A DNA stretch of 64,000 bases from Capitulum mitella. Taxonomy: Eukaryota; Arthropoda; Thecostraca; Pollicipedomorpha; Pollicipedidae. Every line of letters begins with the position of its first letter. Position 1 is the stretch's first letter. Where the stretch lies: positions 9,011,501-9,075,500 of the forward strand of contig CP099848.1 of assembly GCA_030062745.1 (NCBI GenBank), given 5' to 3'. Below are positions 1-10,384 of this stretch, piece after piece. Under the pieces are notes generated by a model. The model was not told the origin of the DNA. It did not search any database and was given only the letters and a program-made list of their open reading frames with translations. Position numbers and translations under genes: made by a program.

Positions 1-199
1 AATAAAGCCGCTTGCATGACTCCAATGAGTTTAGAAGTAACAAGCTGGCTTGTTTGACCTATTTGGTGTAATACAACAATACTCGAAGCCAAATTTCTCT
101 TTCTTACACAAGACTTAAAGTAAAGGAAGGCATAAGTATTTTTTAACGGCAAAAGTAATGTTTTTCCCATTGCAGAAGACTGTGTTTAAGCTTGATCAC

Positions 200-960
200 G
201 TCTTAAATGTGTTAAGGATGCATAACAAGTCCGCAACTACCACTTTAAGGTGATACAAGGTCAACTTAGGTCAAACGTTTGGCGCAAATTTGTCGGGAGT
301 TTCTGGTGTCTGCCATATCATCTGCCACATATCCACAGATCGACACGACGCAGATCAACATCATACATCCGTCATGCAATACTCGGTCTACATCACAAAA
401 CCCGTGCCCTAAAGCATTTTTTGCACGTTTATCAAATAGACACCAGGCGGCGGGCACAGCCTCAGTGTAGAAGCCTTAGAGCTGACTGATATTTATTTTC
501 GCGATGGGCGGGTTTTTTATTTTGGCCATCAGAAATAAGAGGTCTAGGGCAGTAGAAAAAAATGCGCAGAAAGAAAGCATGCGTGTGATTCTGATCATCT
601 GTATGACCATACAAAGTGTGTATGCGCTGAAAACAAGCAGAATTTTTCGGTGTCAAACCAGGTCAGCATGTGCCAAATGTGTTTTGGCCATTCTTGAAAA
701 GCATGTGCCTATCGTACATCAGTGTTTCTAAGGAATATATCGCTAGAGGCAAACATTCAAAAACTGCAGATGGATGAATCATATTCGGCCGCGTCTCTTA
801 ACATTCAGAATAAAAGGTGACCTGGCCTCAGGTCAACGGTCAAAAGGAAATTTATGTTTCTGAAGGACGTAAGAACCATTAGGAAGTATACTAAGAAAAC
901 TATCTGGGAACATCCTACAGACATTTTGTTTTAAACTAGTTTTAGGTCTCACATTCGAGT
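200..960 (+). mobile_element. left part of a TTAA-type MITE, split copy (family of 43.65-45.29 kb)
   Basis: This stretch aligns by eye with 44,130-44,760. Shared pieces include the block with TTTCTGGTGTCTG, a later AAAGCATT block, and GACCT/GGTCA clusters near 815-830. The rest of the copy resumes at about 2,100, so the element was split by later insertion. The left end was not located and may lie before the window. No transposase frame is visible, so it is non-autonomous. The open frames inside it (for example 250-489 and 504-731) look like chance. Confidence 0.55.
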
Positions 961-1002
961 TTGATTCCTTTGCTGAAGCTCTTTGCAGAATTTTCAGAAT
1001 TG

Positions 1003-1498
1003 CAGGGCTCATTGTAAACCAGCCAATGTTCTATAATTATCATTAATAAAGGCGGTACACGGTGACAGAGGTGTCGATTTGTATTTTTTTGAGAGGGCTC
1101 TGGCCCACCCAATGTTGATTTGGGCCCACCCAATGCTTTGGTTGGTTTGCCCACCCAATGGTTTGCCCCCCGCCCCCTCCAATATCTTCTGCCGGTCTTA
1201 AAAGTATATGGATAATAATGATGAAAACAATGGCTGCAATAGATAAAAGATGGAAAGCATAGAACAAAGTCTGTAGCAATGTATTTATCTATCTTTCTAT
1301 CTTTCACATATATATACCTATATACATAGGGATAAGTGCAATTCTTACTTGAGAAATGGCAAAAAAAAAAACTTATAAATTTCCGTCTGCCAGAATAAAG
1401 TGGGCTACATCCATTGAGAAACGCATATTTGGGGTAGGTTAGGATGTCGGGAACTCTGCTTGCCCCCCCCCCCATTATTTACAGAAATTAACGCCCTG
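1003..1498. mobile_element. hAT-like MITE inserted in the split TTAA element
   Basis: The ends are CAGGGCTCATTGTAAA and, reverse-complemented, CAGGGCGTTAATTTCTGTAAA. They form inverted repeats starting with the CAGGG common in hAT transposons. The interior holds three copies of GCCCACCCAATG (about 1,100-1,165) and a TATA-rich tract but no transposase. An 8-bp target duplication is not convincing (cagaattg and cacagtga). It interrupts the older element on both sides and is therefore younger. Confidence 0.55.
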
Positions 1499-2099
1499 CA
1501 CAGTGAGAAGGGCTGCTAGTCTCACGGTTGCGCGTCTGGTTTTCCGTTAGAAAGGTCACTGGTCTCAACGGAACAGGTCGCGACGTGTTTTTGCGCGCAT
1601 GCAGCAGCTCCAGCAAGCGATCTTGAGTCGGCCGCAGGGACGTGAGCACCTCTGTGAAGATAGGGGCAGAGGTGATTTTTACCTCGTTTCTTTCCATTCA
1701 CCGCCATGGGTTTAATGTTAAATGTTGCCCAAAGCTGGGGAAGAAGGGCAGCTGCCCCTGCCCCCCCCTCCCCCGCCGGTTCCTACGTCACTGATCGGCG
1801 GCATTGAACGAGCAGTTGAATTTCATTGGCGGCTGTGGTGAGGTAGCTGACTAAGATGGTCAGCCTGAGGAGGCTGTAGGATGCGATCAGGCGTGCCAGG
1901 CTAAGCCCGGCCTGCTGCGTGATCAACCGACAGCCATGAAAGTGGATGGTAAGATGTTTGACTTGAAGAAGTTTTCTTAATAGAGATGTGTTTCTCATTT
2001 TGAAGTTTTGTCGTGGTTAAGTACAGCAATTACAGGAAATACCGGAAATACGTGCGATTCGACAATTCTGTTGCTAGAATTGTATAATGATTTGACAGT
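1499..2099. other. unassigned stretch
   Basis: I see no supported gene or full repeat here. There is a C-rich run near 1,757-1,775. It lies between the hAT-like element and the right half of the split TTAA element, so it may belong to the inserted material. Short open frames on both strands have no recognisable content. Confidence 0.4.
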
Positions 2100-2525
2100 T
2101 CTGTTCACATATTCACGGTGTATGTTCAAACTTTAAAACTGCCCAACTAGACCCACAACCCCAATTAATAGCGGAAAAGGTCAAAGGTTTAGCTGGCCTA
2201 AAGCCACTGATTTTGACATTTCCGAAAAACATTGAGATAACGTAATTTCCGCATCTCTCGTACTCTGTCAATGTCACAAGTTTCATGTCAATCAATGCGT
2301 TATGTAAAAAGTCATGACGCCTTACTTTTTTGGAGCATGGCTTTACTAGAACTGTTCTTGATCAATGAACGGCGGTGACCTTGAGTTGAAAAGTTAACAA
2401 AAGGTGTAAAAAGGATGCATAAAAAGGTGTCATCAAGTTTCACGACACTGCGCCTCTCCGTTTTCTGTCCACCATCGAAAATTCAGAGGAAGGCTCTTAT
2501 GACCTCTGGTTCGGCGAGGAATGAC
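2100..2525 (+). mobile_element. right part of the split TTAA-type MITE
   Basis: This aligns in direct orientation with about 44,910-45,290. Shared blocks include CATTTCCGAAAAA, AGTTTCATGT-AGTCAAT, ACAAAAGGTGTAAAA-like and GGATG-TCAAGTTT, then a terminal stretch like TCTCATGACATCTCG ending in CGGCGA. It is diverged by roughly a quarter by eye, so this is an old copy. It completes the element whose left part lies at 200-960. Confidence 0.6.
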
Positions 2526-2587
2526 CTTCGGCGGCGAAACATGGTGCAAGTTACCTCCACAGTTTTGTAAACCGTCTCCTTTTCGGT

Positions 2588-2735
2588 ATCTGTACCATTA
2601 ATTCTCCTCCCTCTCTCCCTCTCTCCTTCATGTTTCTTTCTCCCCTCCTCTTCCCTCTCTCCTTTCCCTCTTTCTTCCTTTTCCCTCTTTCTGTCCATTT
2701 TTGTCTTTTTCTCCTGCCTGCTTTTTCTTTTGTCT
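2588..2735. repeat. CT-rich low-complexity tract
   Basis: An almost pure pyrimidine run on the plus strand (CTCCCTCTCTCC, CCTCTTCCCTCTC and similar). The open frames across it read as Lys/Glu/Arg-rich or Phe/Leu-rich low complexity and are not taken as genes. Confidence 0.85.
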
Positions 2736-2818
2736 GCATTGCGTGTCGGTGCGCTGCAGCTATAAAATCTGGTCTAGTCATCTGTCTAGTCCTGTCCGTT
2801 TATTTTCAAACATAGTCA

Positions 2819-3080
2819 AGCACGTAGCCAGGATTTTCCTCAGGGGGGGCTAAATGTCACATTTCGTCATATGCCATTGACATATGATGAACTTCACAGG
2901 AAAAAGCAATATTATGTAACTGACCACATTTAATTCACAGGAAAAACATATAATATTTGCTTTTGCAACATATATATGGTCACTATTGCGTATTCCTGCG
3001 CGATCGTTAAATACGTAACGTAAACCATCTGGCTCATGGGGGGCATGTTCCATAAGCCCCGCCCCGTGAACATGCCCCTG
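2819..3080 (+). mobile_element. hAT-like MITE, sister of 35,001-35,269
   Basis: It begins AGCACGTAGCCAGGATTTT and shares with the 35 kb copy the blocks TTTCGTCATATG, a GACATATGATGAACTTCACAGG-like region, ACATATATATGGTCACT and TATTCCTGCGC. The flanks catagtca (2,811-2,818) and catattca (3,081-3,088) match at 7 of 8 positions, as expected for an 8-bp hAT target duplication. It has no coding capacity. Confidence 0.65.
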
Positions 3081-4680
3081 CATATTCACTGTCTGTCTGT
3101 CTGCGTCTGTCAATACGCCTGTGCGTCAGACCGTTGCAGAATGTTACTAAAATAAACCCTTTTTGGAATGTCTGATTTTAGGAGGTGCTCGCAACCTGAA
3201 AAACGATGGGATAGGCTCGGGAACAACCTTCGCGAGTAACTTATGCTGTTTTGTTCTATTCCGTTCTATTCTGATGCAACTAATTTCCTCCTCTGCCCTA
3301 AATTTCGTATAGCTGGCGTTGCATCTGACAATGCCGAGCAGCGTTTCTTACAGAGTTCCGCTGTCACCGGCGTCCGGTCTGCTGTTTCCCAGCTGAGGAC
3401 GACTGCGGACAAAACGAACCACAGGCCGTCCCCGGAGGGCTCCCTGACGACCGGCTGTATTGCTACGCCGCGAGGAGCACCCCGCTCAGCGGCGGCTCCT
3501 CCCGGGGGCCGAATCACCTTCCACTTCTTATGATAATGAGCGGCGCTCGGACCGCTGCGGGGAAGCCGGCCATTTGTCTGCCGGCCCATGCCTGAATTCC
3601 TATGTGGGGAAGGCGCACAAAACAAATGCCGTTCTTTACCAACCTTGAATAAAATATCGCGCAGGAAACGAGTCAATCTTTATTGGAAAGATTGCCAGCC
3701 GAAACTGCCGCCACCGCCCTATGCACACGAAATATTGCCTAGAGGGGCAGCATTGACTCCAAGCGGCGGATCCAGGGGCGAACGCGAGACTCCTTCGCTC
3801 TCCCCCAACGTTCTCCGCCCCTCTGTCTCGTGGATCGCCACCAAACGGCGGGGAAAGGGAGGAGGGAGGGGTGACAGGGAGCGAAGCAGCGGGGGAGGGG
3901 GGGGGGGCGGCGGGATGACAGCGAGTCTGGTGGCAGTATTTCATGAGCAATTAGCCAAGACTGCAACGACGGCGCTGGGGGCGGCCGCCGCCGGCACGGT
4001 TTGTTAACCGTCCGAGCGATGGTGACATTAGGCTCGGCCGGCGCCGCCGCTGGCCGCGCCAGGAACCGCCGGAAGCCGTCCCCCGCTCGGACGAGCTAAC
4101 GCCGGCTTTGTTGCAGGACCCGAGAGGTGGCCGATGGCCACAGCTGGGCCCGCGTAAAGCGCCCGATGTCTGCCGGGTGACGCGACGAACAGGAAGGCTC
4201 TAGCCCATAGCCTGATGCGTCGGGGGAGGGAACTCAGTTGTCTGGTTACGACACTGCCCGTATGCTGGCTCCGAGAGCTTTCCAGCGCGCTGAGGCTTCG
4301 CCCCAGTTGACATCCGTCATATGCTCATAACAGAGCCCCATTTGACGCGATGCTGAGGTAGCGTTGCGAGACATCCACGCCCTTAGAATCTCTAACGGCC
4401 GCCTGATGCTGTACACTTATGTGCGATGTGTCCAACTGTAGGCCAGGCCCATGGCTCCGAGCTCACTCGACCTGCGCAACACAACGAACCATGCTCTTCC
4501 AGACCATATTTAACATGTTAACTGAGATGTTAACTGAGACGTAGCGGTGAGCGAAATGCCTCCCAGGTCGCCCAGAACCCCTCCCCAGTCGTCAGATTTA
4601 GCCTCCCCAATGGAAACGATGCTGAGAGATGCATGAATAACTTCAGCAACTGCTTAGTCTGCCGAAAGGTACGGGAGAGT
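3081..4680. other. GC-rich stretch without a supported gene
   Basis: GC rises from about 3,340 to 4,200, with a G-run at 3,890-3,910. Several open frames overlap on both strands, as expected of GC-rich noncoding DNA, and none has recognisable domains. A short inverted repeat (GGCGGATCCA at 3,764 against TGGATCGCC near 3,832) may be a tiny repeat element. The stretch could be a CpG island upstream of the candidate exon at 4.8 kb. Confidence 0.35.
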
Positions 4681-4792
4681 CGAGCAGATAAATTGGCAGC
4701 CGGGCTGTCAGCTGTATCCTCTGTTCCTGAAGCTCAAGTTCAAGGTTGTTGTTCGTCGCTCGCTCCGCCGGCGGCTTTCGTACGTTGTTCAG

Positions 4793-4987
4793 ATGGGCCG
4801 GTTATGGAGCCAGTTATGTACCTTGGCCGCAGTCGTAAAGATTTGGAAAGGTCAGACAAAGCCGGATGTCTTTTCACTCGAAGAGATACAGGGCCTCGTC
4901 AAAGGAATTTTAACTGGGGGTCTTCCAACGTGGCATCCTACTACTACAACTTGGCTGCCTACTACGGTGGTGAAAAAATGAAATCAG
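4793..4987 (+). CDS. candidate internal exon, unrecognised protein
   Basis: A pyrimidine-containing acceptor (cgtacgttgttcag) precedes an open frame that ends at a good donor (TCAG/gtaaat). The exon is 195 nt: two bases complete a codon, 64 codons follow, and one base is left over. The peptide ends with a Tyr- and Asn-rich stretch (WGSSNVASYYYNLAAYYGGE) that looks less like random translation than the neighbouring frames. I do not recognise the family. A second frame from the ATG at 4,793 (62 codons, ending VVKK) is also open and protein-like, so frame and reality are both unsettled. No partner exon was identified, and introns here may be long. It could still be chance. Confidence 0.33.
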
Positions 4988-5302
4988 GTAAATGTTCATG
5001 TAGCTCCCTTGAGCAATATTTTTTGTTCTTTGTTTAGAGTGGTTCGCTATGCGGAACTGGCCTTTTTCAAACCATGCAGATTTCCCTTTCAAACGATCAT
5101 TTTTCTGATTGTTGACATTCCCATGAGCCTTAGCCTCGTTTATACCACACCAACCCTATGTTTTGACTCCCATCAGTTCTAAAGAAGCTTTGCCTTTTTC
5201 TCAAAGCCTCATTGACCTTTGCGTACGATTTTCGGTTCACATATGTGCCAAGAAAAGCACACTTACAAAAGCAGAGCCAAATCCGTCGGATCATTTCGTA
5301 GA

Positions 5303-6484
5303 CCCCATTCCCGGAAGGCTAGACGGTATGGCCGATTCCCGGCAGGAGGGAGCGGATTACCCCACCCCTCCCCGAGTCGCAATAAACGGCAATTCTTTTG
5401 GCATGACGTAAACCATATTTTTATGAAAAAAGTTTTCAAGATTTTGAAAGGGCAATATAGGGTTACAAAATTCATGGGGATATTTTTGAACTTGTTTTAA
5501 CTTTGTTGTTTATGGGCTGATTTCGATGAAGTTGGCATGAATCGAGAGATTATGGATGACACTTATCACTGGTCTATAGATTTTAAATTTTGGGAAAATT
5601 CATTGGCGTTTACAGAGTTTTGAAAATAAAAGGATTGTTTTTTTTTCAAAAATTCAAGTAACAAAAAAGTTAAAAACACTCTTTTGGGTTTTACTAATCA
5701 TTCTGTGCTGACGAAGTACAAATTGCATTGCATTATTTGTATACTGTTCGCATAGGCTGTGCCAGGAACATGAAAAGGGGGAAATGTCATGGTCAAATGT
5801 TCATCAGACCAGCTTGCAACCTTTGACCTTAAAATGGCCTCCAATGACCTTAGAGTCACATTAAATGACCTTGGGTGCATTTCTTTTCATCTGAAAACGT
5901 TTCCAATCATTTGAGTTCACTTTATTTCTTAAGTTCCATTTTACGGCTGCTGTGGTATAGGGTAAGCGCACTGACATTTTAGGTCATAGCTCCGTGATCC
6001 AATCTGATATCGATCTGAAACCTGGTACACAAACAGCACTGGGTTTGGCATTTAGAAAAGGAGCACTAACATTATTCATGTAAAACCAGGCTTTGAATTC
6101 TGATTTTTACGTGACCTTGCGAAATGACCTCAGATGAACAAAATTATGTTTGTAAGCTTGCCCAACTATTTAAGTATACACCCATGTAAAATTGTAAGTT
6201 CTATCTTAAAAACGTTTTTTGGCAGCCATTTTTTTTTACCCTCAAACAGGGCCAAAAATTGCCTGAAGTGCCTCCCAAAAACGTTGCCTGGCTTCGCCCC
6301 TAAGCAAAGTAGAATTACGAAATTTTGTTACAGTACGTAGAAAGAATAGTTAAGGAAAGTGACCACGTTTCGTGAAGCTGCGTCAAAAACCTCTGAATTG
6401 GCAAGCAAGAACCCGAGGAGGGGGCGGATTCAGCGCCCTCCTCGGGAATGCTTTAATCCTATTCCCTGCCGGGAATAGGATTAA
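5303..6484 (+). mobile_element. piggyBac-like MITE, old copy of the 50.4 kb family
   Basis: Aligned end to end with 50,407-51,613. The left end is CCCCATTCCCGGAAGGCTAGACGG. Shared interior blocks include GATTTCGATGAA-TTGGCATGAATC, TGTCATGGTCA, GACATTTTAGGTCATAGCTCC and CCTCCCAAAAA-GTTGCCTGGC, and the 3' end is GGCAAGCAAGAACCCGAGG followed by GGGAATAGGATTAA. The right side ends in TTAA (6,481-6,484), but the left TTAA has been lost. No transposase frame is present. Divergence from the 50.4 kb copy is substantial, and this copy seems the older. Confidence 0.75.
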
Positions 6485-6489
6485 AGCAT
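6448..6489. repeat. perfect 19-bp inverted repeat with 4-nt loop
   Basis: The arm ATGCTTTAATCCTATTCCC (6,448-6,466) is followed by TGCC and then its exact reverse complement (6,471-6,489). The core is two TTAA-plus-terminal-repeat ends of the piggyBac-like family facing each other, so the element end here appears duplicated tip to tip. It can form a strong hairpin. Confidence 0.85.
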
Positions 6490-6840
6490 AGATCGAAAAA
6501 CAAACATGGAATAGATAACAATGCTGTTATATAATACATATTACGATCTCATGCGATATGAGGCAAGTGCTAATGCACAATAACACCATTTAACACGATG
6601 TAATTCTTCACAAAACCGGCTCCAACATCCCTGCACGAGTGAATCGAGTTTTGTTTTACCACGCCTTTTTCATGCAATACTTTAGCCCTGAAATTAATTC
6701 CAGCAAAACTCGGAGGGGTGACCCTGTCTGGCTGAGCCAACGGTACATGTAACTAGGTCGCTGCAGTGTTTCAATGATCGAGTCCCGTGAAACGCCAGGA
6801 ACACCCTAATTATTCACAGGTACAACTTGTTATTGCAATT

Positions 6841-7084
6841 TTATTGCATTCTTTTAACAAATTTTAGATGTCCTGGTGTCGTACCTACGGTACATATGGC
6901 TTCGCACAGTTTTTCTTTGTTCCATTCTATGAACTTTGTAACCTGTGTGGTGTGCAGCGACCACATTCCGATCAGGGGCTGGGAATTTCCGGACAGGACC
7001 GTCACCGACACTTCTCCTTCAATATGCGACAAAAAGACCACCTTTCCTATGGTAGATTTGCCTTCATCGGCGGAAATCGATGTG
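6841..7084 (-). CDS. candidate terminal exon, unrecognised protein
   Basis: On the minus strand, a pyrimidine-rich acceptor (ctacgcccttgcataccag) precedes about 80 open codons ending TAA. The peptide includes GKVVFLSHIEGEVSVTVLSG and ends ...GHLKFVKRMQ. Codons favour G/C at third positions with mixed amino acids, unlike the low-complexity frames around it. The stop overlaps an AATAAA polyadenylation motif (minus strand, 6,839-6,844). I do not recognise the family. The plus strand is also open here, so strand is uncertain. It could be a fragment or chance. Confidence 0.28.
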
Positions 7085-7486
7085 CTGGTATGCAAGGGCG
7101 TAGGAACGCGATGAAAACTGGGGAGACCTACATGCGTCCACGAAGGGCACCAACCGCCAAGGGAGCCGATTTCAACAGTCGCGTCACATCTGATTTTTTT
7201 TCAATTAGCCGCACCTGGCCACCAATGGTAAAAGCAGTCATCCATGGTAAAAGATTTTTAGGTGTTTCATATTATGCTCAACATAATGGCCATGAAGATA
7301 GCTGTCAGTCGAGCTTTTTTAGTTGACATTGTCAGCCATGGGACCAGCTTCATCACGACTTCAGCTGGCCTCACACCTCTGGGTAAAAAGCTGTGTACTG
7401 TTCCGACTAAGGTTAAGTCTAATGAAATGTAGCAAACGAAGGCATGAAATGGAAATAATCTTGTACACAGCTAGCCTGTCTTGCAA

Positions 7487-7875
7487 GGGGAGCCTATTTT
7501 GTACGACGTGCATGTTTTGTATGGGACGCTAAGTCCCATACGGGCGTCTGGTCTGTCGTGGGGGCTCCAGATTCATGAGGGGTGTCTGATCTGCACGGGG
7601 CGCCTCGCCAGGGACGCTGGATCCCCGAGGGGCGCCTGACCAATACGGGGGCGATTGACCTGTAACGGCCCCTACATCGTAGACGTGTTTGGTTTGTGAG
7701 GGGAGCGGAATTCTTTACAAGCGTCTGATCTGTACAAGAACAGGAGCCGCCTGACCTGTATGGGGCGCAGAAGATGTGAGAGTTACCTAACCTCTACGAG
7801 AGTGCTTGTCTGTAAGCGGCACCGTGTCTACGAGGAGTGGTTGATGAACACGTGGGGAGTGGGCGCCTGAAGGCT
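7487..7875 (+). repeat. degenerate tandem repeat (GGCGYCTGAYCTGTACGGGG-like)
   Basis: About ten imperfect copies of a unit near 30-40 bp with the core CTGAyCTGTAcGGGGCGc. Examples are gcctgaccaatacggggg, cgtctgatctgtacaag and cgcctgacctgtatggggcgc. The copies are strongly diverged, so this is an old minisatellite. Confidence 0.6.
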
Positions 7876-8231
7876 GATGGTTGCTAAGGAGGCCAAAAAG
7901 CCCTCCATCAGCAATTAAGACAAAAAAGGAGAACAACGGTTTTATCTTCTTCCTCGGATCGGGTTCTTAGAGATGATTTTATTCCCCTTCGAAGCCCATT
8001 GTTATTGTGGTATAAAGTGGGCTCCCGCGTCACAGGTCAAAAAATAGAATGGGGGGGGGGGGCACGTCCCCCATCACCACGGGTATTTGCACCCTTGCTT
8101 CCACGGATGTTGCCAGCTTCACATGTCAGCCTATCTTAACACAGATATTTATATGACTGCCTTGACTTCTGACTTCATCCTATGCGGGCGGTCGAAGCGG
8201 CAATATAACACTGCAAGACAGGAGTTGCATA

Positions 8232-8274
8232 TTAACCCTCACCGGACGGGAGGGATTTTCACCCGCACCGATTA
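8232..8274 (+). repeat. possible lone TTAA-type terminal repeat
   Basis: TTAACCCTCACCGGACGGGA starts at 8,232. It resembles the TTAACCCTATTCCCGGAGGG end of the 50.4 kb family and points rightward into a minisatellite. No matching right end was found. Confidence 0.3.
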
Positions 8275-8279
8275 CGAGA

Positions 8280-8483
8280 GGCTCTGTCCTCGGATCGAGT
8301 GTCATATCCCTGCTGCCGTGGCGCTGTCCTCGGACTGTGTGTCACCTCCCTGCTGTTGTGGCGCTGTCCTCTGACGGCGTATCGCCTCCCTGCTGCTGTG
8401 GCGCTGTCCTTTGACGGCGTATCGCCTCCCTGCTGCTTTGGCGCTGTCCTCTGACGGCGTATCGCCTCCCTGCTGCTGTGGCG
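8280..8483 (+). repeat. minisatellite, 40-bp unit, about 5 copies
   Basis: The unit contains GGCGCTGTCCTCTGACGGCG and CGCCTCCCTGCTGCTGT. The last three copies are nearly identical and the first two are diverged (CGGACTGTGTGTCACCTCC). The 40-bp period is not a multiple of three, so the long minus-strand frames crossing it are repeat translation. Confidence 0.88.
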
Positions 8484-9617
8484 TTCTCCGGCGGCAGGCG
8501 CAGGACGTCGGCTGGTGTGGGATGGCTGGAGTCGAAGATCGCCATCGATGGGCTGGACCGTCAGCTGCTGGTTCAACCTCCGTCGGCCAGCGCCGTCCAG
8601 TCAGCGGGCTTCTTGCGGAGCTGCCCCAGGGTGTGACAGACCCCCTACTGGATGTCAGGACCGGCGCCGGAAGCAGTGGACACCCACTTCAACCTCGGAT
8701 ACTGACCTAGTCTCTGGACGTAAGCCCCGATTCCGAGCACAGAATTCAGCCGAGGATGCTGGAATTCGTCCCTGTTGCTGCCTCAGCTCCAGATGGTTTT
8801 ACTGGTCCTGACTTCAGATCCCGGCTTCTGTGGTGGAAGTTGAGCTGACCCTATTAATGGCCTTGACCCTGGGTACTCCTTCCAACTTTGGACACTGGCT
8901 CCAGCGACAGATATTGCCTCTGACCCCAGGCGCTTCCTGTGGCACCGTTCCTGATTTAGCCCTCACTCCAAGTGTGCAGTTCAGTTCCGCCTATTAATAA
9001 CGGTGCTGAATCTGGGTTGCCATATTTCTGCTCTCGGGGAAAGTAGTCAGCTGCCTACCACATACACTGATCGAGTAGTCGCACCACAAGTACTAACCTT
9101 AGGGGACATGAACCGAAATAAATCCGGTTTTCTTCTTCGTCAGAAATGTCTGTGGTTTAGCAACGATGAAACTGCATCGTTTCACTTTATATTGTTCCCG
9201 TATTGTAAAAGAAAGATGTTACTCTTCGATTCTGCTCCTCCTGCCCAACGTGTCATGCCGTGCCTCCATCTGAAGAGCCGTGTGAGGTAATTATTATGGT
9301 GCTTACGGCAATGGCGGCTTGATGTACTTTTGCTTTGGTCTATATGCGCCCTGCATGTTTTACAAGGGAGTTTTTCATGACACGGTATTTTCTAACGGAC
9401 CGGACGCTCGTAATCTCTTTTGCGTTGGCAGACGTTTCAAATTTCAGACAAACGCGGATGCAGAGGCAATCTTATCACATCGACGGCTGACGACAGCAAC
9501 GGCTCTGAGCCTTTCATCGCGACTGGATGAGCAGCGCCGCGGTGAGCTCCGTCAGCTCGGGCGACGGGGGTCACCGTCACCTGCCCTGATCCGACCATTG
9601 CCATGTCGGTCACGGCC
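8484..9617. other. no supported feature
   Basis: Moderately GC-rich at first (8,490-8,960), with scattered CCTGACTTC or CCTGACCC phrases that may be a very old tandem repeat. It becomes AT-richer after 9,000. Open frames at 9,003-9,290 and 9,319-9,741 have no recognisable features. Confidence 0.35.
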
Positions 9618-9850
9618 GGTTGTTTCGCTCTGTCCGTTGGCCCTGGCTGGTAGTTCCGCTCTGTCCAGGGACATGTCGTTGGCGCTGGATGGTAGTTTCG
9701 CTCTCTCCAGGGACGTGTCGCTGGCCCTGCTGGTGGTTTAGCTCTGACCAGAGACATGTTGCTGACCCTGGCTGGTAGCTTCGCTCTGTCCATGGGCGTG
9801 TCGCTGGCCCTGGATCGCAGTTGCGCTCTATCCAGGGACGTGCCGCTCAT
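9618..9850 (+). repeat. minisatellite, 42-bp unit, about 5 copies
   Basis: The unit is GGCCCTGGCTGGTAGTTCCG followed by CTCTGTCCAGGGACATGTCG and TT. Copy starts lie near 9,639 and 9,681 and continue every 42 bp with growing divergence. Since 42 is 14 codons, all frames stay open across it, which explains the long overlapping frames on both strands. Confidence 0.85.
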
Positions 9851-10384
9851 CCTCCCGGAGAGAGCGCAATGAGCGCCGAGCCGTCGCTGGGAGTGTCGCC
9901 GCCTGGACAGAGGCTCTCGCTGCAACGGAAACGGCCCTAGAAAATGCTGCGCCTTCTCATTCCACGGGGATGAGATGTGAAGTTATTAAGGGGAGACGAC
10001 GAGGATTTAAACTGGAGGAGACGTTCATATTTTATGGGCAGCCGTTTGTTGTAGTCAACTCGCTCCATCGCTAATGTTTAAGAATGGATGGTGGATGGAC
10101 TGGCGCCGGACGGGAACAGAAAGGGAGCTGGCGGCGAGAACTCGGCGACAGATGGGCGCGCATTACGTAATGGTGCAATGGTGCTTGCAGGCGCACGGCA
10201 GGAAGCCGCTCGCGAAGGTCAGGGCGGGAATGACGGCCGCGGCTCAACAACCTTTACCCTCCGTACTGTCTCTCGGCTCCACACAATGTCCGAGGCTGTA
10301 CCTTGAGGGTGCCCTCCCGCCTCACGTCGCGTTCTTCGCGAGAGATAGGCTGTGCCGCAGAGCAGGAAAGCGCTGCAGTACAGT

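Noticed and set aside
942-1475. A 177-codon minus-strand frame
   Set aside because: It lies almost wholly inside the hAT-like MITE and its repeated GCCCACCCAATG block.
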